DNA of 7,538 bases from an uncultured Collinsella sp. (GCA_900765185.1 CAAFQT010000126.1:1-7538), one strand, 5' to 3'. Positions 1 to 6,119 are shown, counted from the stretch's first letter. Made by a program: numbers and translations. Notes: generated by a model from the sequence alone, not told the origin.

Positions 1-389
1 GCGTGCCCTTCCTGGACCGCAAAGTAATGGAGTTCGCCGAGCACATTCCCGACCGCTACCGCATCAACGAGAACGGCAACAAACAGGTACTCCGCCACGC
101 TGCCAACAAGTCGCTGCCCGATGAGTGGGCCACCCGTCCCAAGGTGGGCTTCCCGGTGCCGATTGTCTACTGGCTGCGCGAGCAAAAGTGGTACGACTAT
201 GTCAAGGAGTACTTCACCGCGCCGTGGGCAAGCGAGTTCTTCGATACCGACGAGCTCATGCACCTACTCGATCTGCACTTTGCGGGCAAGGGCGATTTCC
301 AGCGCAAGATCTATACGCCGCTCGTGTTCTTGGTGTGGTACAAGCGCTTCTTTATCGACGAGGACCAGCCCACTGTTCAGGCTGCCTAG
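1..389 (+). CDS. asnB: Asparagine synthetase (glutamine-hydrolysing), C-terminal part
   Basis: The window opens inside this gene; the reading frame is set from base 3 and runs to a TAG at 387-389, leaving about 128 residues of a protein that is usually 500-650 long. The visible part is the end of the ATP-pyrophosphatase (synthetase) domain, which activates aspartate with ATP and transfers ammonia released from glutamine by an N-terminal glutaminase domain lying outside the window. Support is family resemblance: VPFLDRKVMEFA near the start, then a K..LR.AA segment, LP.EWA.RPKVGFPVP, and a closing FLVWYKRFF block, which is the usual ending of AsnB proteins of Firmicutes type. A tail of about ten residues follows. 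It is the last gene of its transcript, because an intrinsic terminator lies 27 bases after the stop. Whether the glutaminase domain is intact cannot be seen. Another member of the asparagine synthase family is possible but less likely. Confidence 0.87.
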   Translation, partial: VPFLDRKVMEFAEHIPDRYRINENGNKQVLRHAANKSLPDEWATRPKVGFPVPIVYWLREQKWYDYVKEYFTAPWASEFFDTDELMHLLDLHFAGKGDFQRKIYTPLVFLVWYKRFFIDEDQPTVQAA

Positions 390-415
390 CCTCGGCTTAC
401 GAACGCCTGCGCGTA

Positions 416-439
416 ACGGCTCCTCCGGGAGCCGTTTTT
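416..439 (+). terminator. Intrinsic terminator after asnB
   Basis: An 8-bp perfect stem (ACGGCTCC at 416-423 with GGAGCCGT at 428-435) closes a 4-base loop and runs straight into a T-run at 435-439. This is a textbook Rho-independent terminator for the asnB transcript. Its T-run overlaps the -35 element of the murE promoter. Confidence 0.85.
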
Positions 440-466
440 GCGTGGGTGCGTTTCAGTTACTATAAA
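438..466 (+). promoter_or_regulatory. Predicted sigma-70-type promoter for murE
   Basis: TTGCGT (438-443) and TATAAA (461-466) are separated by 17 bases, close to the housekeeping consensus. Transcription would begin near 473, giving a leader of about 30 bases before the murE ATG. The -35 hexamer is identical to that proposed for the veg promoter in this window. The -35 also overlaps the asnB terminator T-run, so termination and initiation sites are interlocked. Confidence 0.65.
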
Positions 467-501
467 AACCGTCCCTGCCAAATGGCTGAGAAAGGTGAAA
501 G

Positions 502-2064
502 ATGCACCATTCGGATTCCGCGACCGTGACCACGGTCGATACGCTTGCCAAGCTTCTCGATGTGTGCGGCGAGCTGCGCGCATCAGAGCAGGTTGACGAG
601 CGTGCCGTGACCGGCTGCTCGTTTGATTCGCGCGCGGTCTCGGCAGGTGACGTGTTCTTCTGCAAAGGTGCTGCCTTTAAGCCCGCGTTTTTGAGCATGG
701 CGCTCGATGCTGGCGCCGTCGCATTTGTGTGCGAGGAGTCGCTGGTCGAGTCTCTGGAGCCGCTGGCGAAGGAGAGCGGTGCTGCGATGCTGGTTGTTGA
801 TAGCGTCCGCACGGCCATGGCCCTGTTGCCGCCGGAGGTCTACGACCGTCCCGACCACGACGTCAAGATCGTGGGCATCACCGGCACCAAGGGAAAGACC
901 ACGGCCGCTTTTATGCTCCAGTCCATCATCAAGGCGGCGGGCGAGTCCTGCGGCATGATCGGCTCGGTGAGTACCGACGATGGTATCGAGTGCTACGAGA
1001 GCACCAATACTACGCCCGAGGCCCCCGAGGTCTGGCGCCATATCGCCAACTGCCGCACGTCCGGTCGCCAGTCCATGGTCATGGAGGTCTCGAGCCAGGC
1101 GCTCAAGTACCAACGCGTCGAGAATCTGCCGTTTGACGTGGCGTGCTTTCTCAACATCGGCCGCGACCACATCTCGCCGATCGAACACCCCACGTTTGAG
1201 GATTATTTTGAGAGCAAACTCAGGATCTTTGACCAGGCAAAGACCGCCGTGGTGAATCTGGGCACCGAAGAGGTTGACCGTGTGCTGGGGGCAGCGTCGA
1301 CGGCCGAGCGCTTGGTGACCGTTGGCGTCGAGCATCCCGAGGCAAGCCTGTGGGCGAGCGATGTCCGCATGCTCGGCTTTAACATCGAGTTTAACCTGCA
1401 CGGCATGAGCGCCGACGAGCCCGAGGCGGGGGAGAAGGTCCTGCTGGGTATCGCGGGCGACTTTAACGTGGAAAACGCGCTGGTCGCTATCGCCGCTGCG
1501 CGCGAGATCGGCATCGGTATCGAGGCTATCAAGAAGGGCCTCTCCAAACTGCGTGTGCCGGGCCGTATGGAGGTCGTGGAGTCGAAGGACGGCCGCGTGA
1601 TTTGTGTCGTCGACTACGCGCACAACCAGCTTTCGTTCCGCTCGCTTTTCTCGTCGGTCAAGCGCGCGTTTCCTGCCAGCCCGGTCATCGCAGTGTTTGG
1701 CGCTGCCGGCGGCAAGGCGCAGGAGCGCCGCGAGCAGCTTCCGCGCGAGGCCGCACCGTATTCCGACCTGATGATCTTTGCCAATGAGGACCCGGCTCAC
1801 GAGGACCCGATGAAGGTCTGTCGCGAGCTTGCCGAACATGTTCCCGACGATACGCCGAACAAGATCATCCTCGACCGCGAAGCCGCTGTGCATGCGGCGT
1901 TCAAGGCGGCGCGCGAGGAGTACGTCAACCCCGATGCTCCCACCATTGTCTTGCTGCTGGCAAAGGGTGACGAGGAGCTCATGCACGTGGGTGACGAGTT
2001 CGTGCCCATCGAGAGCGACCTTTCGTTGGCCAATCGCCTGATCGATGTTACCCAGTTTGACTAA
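502..2064 (+). CDS. murE: UDP-MurNAc-tripeptide synthetase (MurE), probably not DAP-type
   Basis: Cytoplasmic ATP-dependent Mur ligase of 520 residues, normal for the family, adding the third (diamino) residue to UDP-MurNAc-L-Ala-D-Glu. The N-terminal domain carries a DVFFCKGAAFKP block like that of streptococcal MurE. The central ATP domain has the P-loop GTKGKTT (128-134), STNTTPE (167-173), MEVSSQAL (194-201) and K239 in the DYFESK segment, the expected carbamylated lysine. The C-terminal domain has PGRMEV (from 353) and VDYAHN (D371-N375). Where DAP-adding enzymes have DNPR, this one reads EDPA (429-432). The Arg that holds the far end of meso-DAP is therefore missing, suggesting L-Lys, L-Orn or another diamine. 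An AAAGGTG ribosome site (491-497) supports the ATG at 502. It heads the gene block behind its own promoter. The family call is firm; the substrate is inferred. Confidence 0.95.
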   Translation: MHHSDSATVTTVDTLAKLLDVCGELRASEQVDERAVTGCSFDSRAVSAGDVFFCKGAAFKPAFLSMALDAGAVAFVCEESLVESLEPLAKESGAAMLVVDSVRTAMALLPPEVYDRPDHDVKIVGITGTKGKTTAAFMLQSIIKAAGESCGMIGSVSTDDGIECYESTNTTPEAPEVWRHIANCRTSGRQSMVMEVSSQALKYQRVENLPFDVACFLNIGRDHISPIEHPTFEDYFESKLRIFDQAKTAVVNLGTEEVDRVLGAASTAERLVTVGVEHPEASLWASDVRMLGFNIEFNLHGMSADEPEAGEKVLLGIAGDFNVENALVAIAAAREIGIGIEAIKKGLSKLRVPGRMEVVESKDGRVICVVDYAHNQLSFRSLFSSVKRAFPASPVIAVFGAAGGKAQERREQLPREAAPYSDLMIFANEDPAHEDPMKVCRELAEHVPDDTPNKIILDREAAVHAAFKAAREEYVNPDAPTIVLLLAKGDEELMHVGDEFVPIESDLSLANRLIDVTQFD

Positions 2065-2073
2065 TGAACCATG

Positions 2074-2106
2074 ATGGCGGCGGCGCCCTGAGTGCGCTGT
2101 CGCCAT
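2074..2106 (+). repeat. 13-bp hairpin after murE, no T-run
   Basis: Inverted repeat beginning ten bases after the murE stop: arm 2074-2086 pairs with 2094-2106 over 13 bp (two of them G-T) around a 7-base loop. The arms start ATGGCGG and end CGCCAT. No T-run follows, so it is not a classical intrinsic terminator. It may be an RNA-processing or transcript-stability structure, or a Rho-dependent or weak terminator. The stem is seen directly; its role is unknown. Confidence 0.55.
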
Positions 2107-2162
2107 AAGCGTGTTCCCTTAATCAAAACATGCCGTCCAAGTCCAAACCCTTCTACGTAAAC

Positions 2163-2166
2163 GGAG
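2163..2166 (+). promoter_or_regulatory. Ribosome binding site that sets the HAD gene start
   Basis: GGAG, five bases before the ATG at 2172, is the only good Shine-Dalgarno match here. The in-frame ATG at 2130 has none upstream, so 2172 is preferred. Confidence 0.7.
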
Positions 2167-2171
2167 TAACC

Positions 2172-3083
2172 ATGTCCCACAATACCCTGCCGACCGTTGC
2201 CGAGCTTTCGGGCGAGATGCGCGAGCGCTTGGCCACGGTCAAGTACGTCTTTACCGATCTGGATGCCACGATGCTTGCACCCGGCTCGTGCGTGCTACGC
2301 GACAACGACGGCAACCCCTCGACCAAACTCGTCGAGGCCGTCGTGGCGCTCGCTCGCGCTGGTATTCAGGTGGTTCCCACCTCGGGTCGCAACCGTACCA
2401 TGATCCACGAGGACGCGCGCGTGCTCGGCCTCAACTCCTACATCGGCGAGATGGGCGGCCTGGTCATGTACGACCTCAAAGCCAACGATTGGGAGTATCT
2501 GACCGGCGACATGCCTTACGACCCCGCCTGTGGCTTTACTCCGCACCAGGTGATCGAGCAGACCGGCGTGTGCGAGAAGATCCTTGCCCGCTGGCCGCAC
2601 AAGATCGAGTACCACAACGACATGTCGACCGGCTACAAATACCGTGAGGTCACCGTCGGCATGCGCGGCGATGTGCCCGACGATGAGGTCCAGGCCATCC
2701 TGGACGAGGCCGGCTGCGGTCTGATCTGGGCTTGCAACGGCCATCTGACTCACCTGTCCAAGCCGACGACGCTCGAGCTCGATCGCGTCGAGGACGGTCG
2801 CGCATTCAACATCAACCCCGCGGGCCTCAACAAAGGCGTCGCCATTGCGCGCTTCTGCGAGCACCTAGGGATTGAGCGCGAGGAGACGTTGGCGCTCGGC
2901 GACTCCGAGTCCGACTTCTACATGGCCGATCACGTGGGCACGTTCTGTCTGGTCGAGAATGGCCTGACGAGCGCCGGCGCACTCGAGTTCCTGGCTGCTT
3001 GCGAGAACGCTTTCGTTACGCGCGGCAAAATTGTCGACGGTTGGGCGGCGACGGCAGAGCTGCTGGTCGCGGCGCGTTCGTAG
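2172..3083 (+). CDS. HAD-superfamily phosphatase, Cof/IIB type, substrate unknown
   Basis: A 303-residue haloacid-dehalogenase-type hydrolase with all four motifs in order. Motif I is FTDLDATM, with nucleophile D29 and acid/base D31 and Ala where Gly is commoner. Motif II is PTSGR (S71), motif III is the Lys of GLNKGVA (K221), and motif IV is LALGDSESD (D244, D248). The long gap between motifs II and III fits the cap of subfamily IIB, the group containing Cof-type sugar phosphatases, sucrose-phosphate phosphatase and mannosyl-3-phosphoglycerate phosphatase. The GEMGGLVMYD stretch after motif II resembles the ENG(G) segment of those families. No signal peptide or membrane segment is seen, so it is probably cytoplasmic and Mg2+-dependent. 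It sits between murE and murI, which hints at sugar-phosphate or cell-envelope metabolism, but that is only context. A start at 2130 would add 14 residues and lacks a ribosome site. Confidence 0.85.
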   Translation: MSHNTLPTVAELSGEMRERLATVKYVFTDLDATMLAPGSCVLRDNDGNPSTKLVEAVVALARAGIQVVPTSGRNRTMIHEDARVLGLNSYIGEMGGLVMYDLKANDWEYLTGDMPYDPACGFTPHQVIEQTGVCEKILARWPHKIEYHNDMSTGYKYREVTVGMRGDVPDDEVQAILDEAGCGLIWACNGHLTHLSKPTTLELDRVEDGRAFNINPAGLNKGVAIARFCEHLGIEREETLALGDSESDFYMADHVGTFCLVENGLTSAGALEFLAACENAFVTRGKIVDGWAATAELLVAARS

Positions 3084-3125
3084 CGCGGCGTCGCCGCACT
3101 TGGACATGTCTTTTCGAGAGAGACT

Positions 3126-3132
3126 GGTGAGG
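3126..3132 (+). promoter_or_regulatory. Close-spaced ribosome binding site of murI
   Basis: GGTGAGG ends two bases before the ATG at 3135. The GGTGA part (3126-3130) matches the 3' portion of the full Shine-Dalgarno sequence (GGAGGTGA), which normally sits this close to the start. The short spacing is therefore acceptable and supports 3135. Confidence 0.5.
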
Positions 3133-3134
3133 TA

Positions 3135-4019
3135 ATGTCCGATATCGAGAATCCGACAGGCGACACGCGCCCGATTGGCGTGTTCGATTCTGGTTTGGGC
3201 GGTCTGACGGTTGCGCGCGCGATTGCGACGGCGCTGCCGCACGAGTCCGTCTACTACTTTGGCGACACCAAGCGCTGCCCCTACGGCACCCGCACCGAGG
3301 ATGAAGTGCGCTCGTTTGCGTTGCAGGCGGGTCGTTGGCTTTCGAAGCACGACGTCAAGATTATGGTCATCGCCTGCAATACGGCGACTGCTGCGGCCTT
3401 GCGTCTGGCCCAGCAGGTGCTCGACGTTCCTGTGATTGGCGTGATCGCGCCGGGTGCCCGTGCGGCAATCAACAGCACGCGCACGCGCCGGGTGGGCGTG
3501 CTCGCCACCAACCTCACTATTCGCTCGGGCGCCTACACGCGCGCCATTCAGGATCTAGATGCCGGCGTCGATGTATACGGCTGTCCTGCCTCGAGCTTTG
3601 TCGAGGTTGTCGAACACGAGCTCGCCTCGGGTGCACATCTGCAGGAACAGTGGCTTGAGAACGAGGACATCTTCGATACGCCTGCCGTGCGTGCGCTGGT
3701 GGGTGCCACGGTTGAGCCGCTGCGCGACCACGGTATCGATACCGTGGTACTCGGCTGTACGCATTTTCCGCTGTTGGTGGGACCTATCCGGCATGCGCTG
3801 GGGCCTGGGGTGCGCGTCGTGAGTTCCGCCGAGGAGACCACGCGCGAGCTGACCGATATCCTCACGCGCCGCGAGCAGCTGGCGGGCGACGCCGCCGAGC
3901 CGCAGCATCGTTTTGCCACGACGGCCGATAACATTGCCGAGTTTGCGGTGGCGGGCAGCTTTATTTTTGGTCAGCCGCTCAAGAGCATCGAACATATCGA
4001 TATCGATGAGCTGAAATAG
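3135..4019 (+). CDS. murI: Glutamate racemase
   Basis: Cofactor-independent racemase of 294 residues that converts L- to D-glutamate for the second position of the peptidoglycan stem peptide; cytoplasmic. Both catalytic cysteines are present in standard settings: C81 in IACNTATAA and C208 in VLGCTHFPLL. The substrate-site segments FDSGLGGLTV (from F17) and YFGDTKRCPYG (from Y40) are also clear. The length is somewhat above the usual 260-270, partly from a short N-terminal extension before RPIGVFDSG. It follows the HAD gene by 51 bases and precedes rph by 54, so all probably share a transcript. In Mycobacterium tuberculosis murI, rph and rdgB also cluster (Rv1338, Rv1340, Rv1341), supporting an actinobacterial arrangement. 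The coding sequence contains a perfect 22-bp palindrome at 3727-3748. Confidence 0.95.
   Translation: MSDIENPTGDTRPIGVFDSGLGGLTVARAIATALPHESVYYFGDTKRCPYGTRTEDEVRSFALQAGRWLSKHDVKIMVIACNTATAAALRLAQQVLDVPVIGVIAPGARAAINSTRTRRVGVLATNLTIRSGAYTRAIQDLDAGVDVYGCPASSFVEVVEHELASGAHLQEQWLENEDIFDTPAVRALVGATVEPLRDHGIDTVVLGCTHFPLLVGPIRHALGPGVRVVSSAEETTRELTDILTRREQLAGDAAEPQHRFATTADNIAEFAVAGSFIFGQPLKSIEHIDIDELK
3727..3748. repeat. Perfect 22-bp palindrome inside murI
   Basis: The half-site ACCACGGTATC is followed directly by its exact reverse complement, with no spacer. It lies in the murI codons just before the second catalytic cysteine (residues around DHGIDTVV). No function is known; a protein-binding dyad or coincidence are both possible. 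Confidence 0.6.
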
Positions 4020-4056
4020 ATGTAAGGCGGCCGCCAAAGCCTTCGCCACATCTTTT
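4018..4056 (+). repeat. Imperfect hairpin with short T-run between murI and rph
   Basis: AGATGT (4018-4023, overlapping the murI stop) pairs with ACATCT (4048-4053). Inside it, either GGCG/CGCC or AAGGC/GCCTT can pair, leaving a bulge. TTTT follows at 4053-4056. It resembles a weak attenuator or partial terminator just before the rph ribosome site at 4061-4066; the call is tentative. Confidence 0.35.
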
Positions 4057-4073
4057 GCCGAAAGGATATTTCT

Positions 4074-4799
4074 ATGGAGTACATGCAGGTCAACCGCGCC
4101 AACGGTCGCGCCGCCAACGAGTTGCGCCCCGTTAAGCTCACCCGTGGCGTCATGAAGCACGCCCACGGCTCGTGTTTGGCCGAGTTCGGCGACACGCGCG
4201 TGCTGTGCGCCGCCACTATCGAGGAGGGCGTGCCGGGCTGGCGAAAGGGAGCTAAGGCCGGCTGGGTGACCGCGGAATACGCCATGCTGCCGACGTCGAC
4301 CGGCAAGCGCTGCAAGCGCGAGCATGCCAACCGCAAGGGTCGCTCCATGGAGATCGAGCGCCTCATTGGCCGCAGCCTGCGTACCGTCGTCAACATGAAG
4401 GCACTCGGCGAGTACACCGTCACCGTCGACTGCGACGTGATCCAGGCCGATGGCGGTACACGTACGGCGAGTATTACCGGTGCCTGGGTGGCGCTGCACG
4501 ACGCCCTCGCCATGTGGGTCGAGGCGGGCAAGATCGAGCGCATCCCGCTTATCGGCCAGGTGGCTGCCATCTCCATGGGCGTTGTCGACGGCAATACGCT
4601 GCTTGACCTCGATTATTCCGAGGACAGCCATGCCGAGGTCGACATGAACCTCGTCGCCACCGACACCGGTGAGATGATCGAGCTCCAGGGTACCGGCGAG
4701 CAGGCGCCCTTCGACCGCAAACGCCTCAACGCCCTGCTCGACCTGGGCGACAAGGGTATTGCCGAGCTCATCGAGCTTCAGCGCCAAGCCATCGCCTAA
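4074..4799 (+). CDS. rph: Ribonuclease PH
   Basis: Phosphorolytic 3'-to-5' exoribonuclease, normally a hexameric ring, that trims nucleotides from tRNA precursors and other structured RNA, releasing nucleoside diphosphates. The 241-residue length is typical and the core runs without a break. NGRAANELRPVK opens the protein, then FGDTRVLCAAT, GWVTAEYAMLP, EIERLIGRSLR and VDCDVIQADGGTRTASITGAW follow. The GGTR phosphate-binding site is at 127-130. The carboxylates of LDLDYSEDS (D178 and D184) match the catalytic aspartates known from the E. coli enzyme. An AAAGGA ribosome site (4061-4066) seven bases ahead fixes the ATG at 4074; a second ATG three codons later is possible but has poorer spacing. 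A 143-base gap with an unusual AT-rich repeat separates it from rdgB. No defects are seen, unlike the truncated rph of E. coli K-12. Confidence 0.96.
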   Translation: MEYMQVNRANGRAANELRPVKLTRGVMKHAHGSCLAEFGDTRVLCAATIEEGVPGWRKGAKAGWVTAEYAMLPTSTGKRCKREHANRKGRSMEIERLIGRSLRTVVNMKALGEYTVTVDCDVIQADGGTRTASITGAWVALHDALAMWVEAGKIERIPLIGQVAAISMGVVDGNTLLDLDYSEDSHAEVDMNLVATDTGEMIELQGTGEQAPFDRKRLNALLDLGDKGIAELIELQRQAIA

Positions 4800-4841
4800 C
4801 CTGCCAAATAGGGACAGGTTTATTTTGATAGGTTTTATTTG
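4800..4841 (+). repeat. AT-rich duplicated motif with small hairpin, rph-rdgB gap
   Basis: Two near-copies of a 15-base unit, GACAGGTTTATTTTG (4813-4827) and GATAGGTTTTATTTG (4827-4841), lie head to tail right after rph. The first is preceded by CCTGCC (4800-4805), which can pair with GG(A)CAGG (4812-4818) to form a bulged hairpin followed by TTTATTTT. It might act as a weak terminator or be a remnant of a small dispersed repeat. The composition is markedly AT-richer than its surroundings. Confidence 0.45.
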
Positions 4842-4929
4842 CGGAGACGTCTAGACACAAGACTGCCGTTGATTGAGAGGGGAGAGGCGGAGGCCCTCGT
4901 TGCCCTCGGCGCGGCATTGCTATAGAGAC

Positions 4930-4936
4930 AAGGAGG
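4930..4936 (+). promoter_or_regulatory. Strong ribosome binding site of rdgB
   Basis: AAGGAGG, six bases before the ATG at 4943, is a near-perfect Shine-Dalgarno sequence. It settles the start of a protein whose first 13 or so residues extend beyond the usual family N-terminus. Confidence 0.85.
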
Positions 4937-4942
4937 CCAGTC

Positions 4943-5584
4943 ATGGCACTTGAGAAGATTGACATCGACACCCTTGACCCGGCGGCGACCATCGTCGTGG
5001 CAACGGGCAACGCCCACAAGCTCACCGAGATCGAGGCCATTTTGGGCAAGGTCATGCCCGAGGTGCGCTTTGTGGCGCTCGGCCAGCTGGGCGATTTTGA
5101 GGATCCCGAGGAAAACGGCACGACGTTTTTGGAGAACGCCATCATCAAGGCGCAGGCTGCCGTCGAAGAGACGGGGCTCATGGCCATTGCCGACGATTCG
5201 GGCTTGGTCGTCGACGCGCTGGACGGTGAGCCCGGTGTGTATAGCGCGCGCTACGCGGGCGTTCACGGCGACGATGCCGCCAACAATGCCAAGCTGCTCG
5301 TGAATCTGGATGGCGTGGCGGACGAGGATCGCACCGCGCGCTTTATGAGCGTCGTCGCGCTCATCGACACGGACGGTTTGGTCACCTATGGCGAGGGCGC
5401 CTGCGAGGGCGTTATCGCACACGAGGGCCGCGGCGATCACGGCTTTGGCTACGACCCGCTGTTCCTGCCGGTCGACACGCCGGGCAAGACCATGGCCGAG
5501 CTCACGGCGGACGAGAAGAACGCCATCAGCCATCGTTTCCACGCGCTCGAGCATCTGTCCGCCAAGCTGACGGGCGAGGAGTAG
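4943..5584 (+). CDS. rdgB: XTP/dITP (non-canonical purine NTP) pyrophosphatase
   Basis: RdgB/HAM1-family nucleotide pyrophosphatase, cytoplasmic and Mg2+-dependent. It hydrolyses dITP, ITP and XTP to monophosphates and so keeps deaminated purines out of DNA and RNA. The 213 residues contain ATGNAHKLTEIE (from A20, the nucleotide-binding start), ENGTTFLENAIIKA, the catalytic DDSGL (D84, D85), YSARYAG followed by NNAKLL, GFGYDP (167-172) and the base-recognising SHR (196-198). The family core normally begins almost at the first Met; here about 13 residues precede it, with no alternative ATG, and the strong ribosome site supports the long form. It lies downstream of rph, a pairing also found in Bacillus and mycobacteria. 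It ends three bases before dtd, whose ribosome site lies within its last codons, so the two are probably translationally coupled. Confidence 0.94.
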   Translation: MALEKIDIDTLDPAATIVVATGNAHKLTEIEAILGKVMPEVRFVALGQLGDFEDPEENGTTFLENAIIKAQAAVEETGLMAIADDSGLVVDALDGEPGVYSARYAGVHGDDAANNAKLLVNLDGVADEDRTARFMSVVALIDTDGLVTYGEGACEGVIAHEGRGDHGFGYDPLFLPVDTPGKTMAELTADEKNAISHRFHALEHLSAKLTGEE

Positions 5585-5587
5585 GCC

Positions 5588-6034
5588 GTGCGTGCGGTGG
5601 TGCAGCGCGTGCTCAATGCCGGCGTGACGGTCGACGGCGAGTGCGTGGGTCGCATTGGACGCGGCTACCTGGTGCTGCTGGGTGTGGGCCATGGCGATAC
5701 GCGTGCCGAGGCCGACAAGCTGTGGGGCAAGCTCCGCGGGCTGCGTATCAACGAGGACGAGAACGGCAAGACCAACCTGGCACTTGCCGATGTCGACGGC
5801 GAGGTGCTCGTGGTGTCGCAGTTCACGCTGTTTGCCGACTGCCGCCACGGCCGCCGTCCGTCGTTTACGGATGCCGGCGCTCCCGATGTCGCTAACGAGC
5901 TCTACGAGTACTTCCTGACGCTCGTTCGCCAAGATGTCGAACACGTGGCGCACGGCATCTTTGGCGCCGATATGAAAGTCGACTTGGTCAACGACGGCCC
6001 ATTCACCATCGTCTTGGACACCGACAACCTTTAG
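5588..6034 (+). CDS. dtd: D-aminoacyl-tRNA deacylase
   Basis: DTD1-family enzyme of 148 residues (usual length about 145-150) that hydrolyses D-amino acids such as D-Tyr and D-Asp mis-attached to tRNA; a cytoplasmic homodimer. It begins MRAVVQRVLNAGVTVDG, the typical opening. Both signature motifs are present: SQFTLF (77-82) and the cross-subunit NDGPFT (135-140), whose Gly-Pro pair enforces chirality in characterised homologues. The conserved FADCRHGRRPSF block lies between them. The start is GTG at 5588, read from GAGGAG (5576-5581) inside the end of rdgB. It is the last gene of the block; a 12-bp hairpin begins right after its TAG. Sharing a transcript with a D-glutamate-producing racemase suggests protection of tRNA charging from D-amino acids, though this is inference. 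Confidence 0.95.
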   Translation: MRAVVQRVLNAGVTVDGECVGRIGRGYLVLLGVGHGDTRAEADKLWGKLRGLRINEDENGKTNLALADVDGEVLVVSQFTLFADCRHGRRPSFTDAGAPDVANELYEYFLTLVRQDVEHVAHGIFGADMKVDLVNDGPFTIVLDTDNL

Positions 6035-6062
6035 GTTACGCGGTTTTACCAAACCGCGTAAC
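6035..6062 (+). terminator. 12-bp perfect hairpin after dtd, probable transcript end
   Basis: GTTACGCGGTTT (6035-6046) pairs perfectly with 6051-6062 around the 4-base loop TACC, starting at the first base after the dtd stop. There is no T-run on either side, so it is not a standard intrinsic terminator. It most likely marks the 3' end of the murE-dtd transcript or protects it from exonucleases. A run of six T at 6108-6113 lies too far away to belong to it. Confidence 0.45.
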
Positions 6063-6119
6063 AACTGGTCATGCGAGATTGTCGTCTGGTACGTATTTGG
6101 GACCGGGTTTTTTAGCTAC

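Noticed and set aside
583..2106. Long open frame (507 codons) on the - strand opposite murE
   Set aside because: Its sequence shows no recognisable motif, it is fully antisense to an unmistakable murE, and such frames arise from GC-rich third positions of the sense gene.
2130..2171. Upstream ATG giving the HAD protein 14 more residues
   Set aside because: No ribosome site precedes it, and GGAG is well placed for the ATG at 2172, after which the family core begins.
3085..3097. GCGGC/GCCGC hairpin after the HAD gene
   Set aside because: Only 5 bp with a 3-base loop and no T-run directly after it; expected by chance in GC-rich DNA.
4918..4926. Extended -10-like TGCTATAGA before rdgB
   Set aside because: Transcription from it would start at about 4933, within the rdgB ribosome site, and no -35 is visible at the right distance.
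3555..6064. Open frames of about 410 codons on the - strand opposite murI-rph and rdgB-dtd
   Set aside because: Both are antisense to well-supported genes, have composition typical of shadow frames, and lack ribosome sites or family resemblance.
6085..6113. Six-T run after a GC-rich stretch, resembling a second terminator after dtd
   Set aside because: The best stem before it is about 5 bp with G-T pairs and an 11-base loop, too weak to support.
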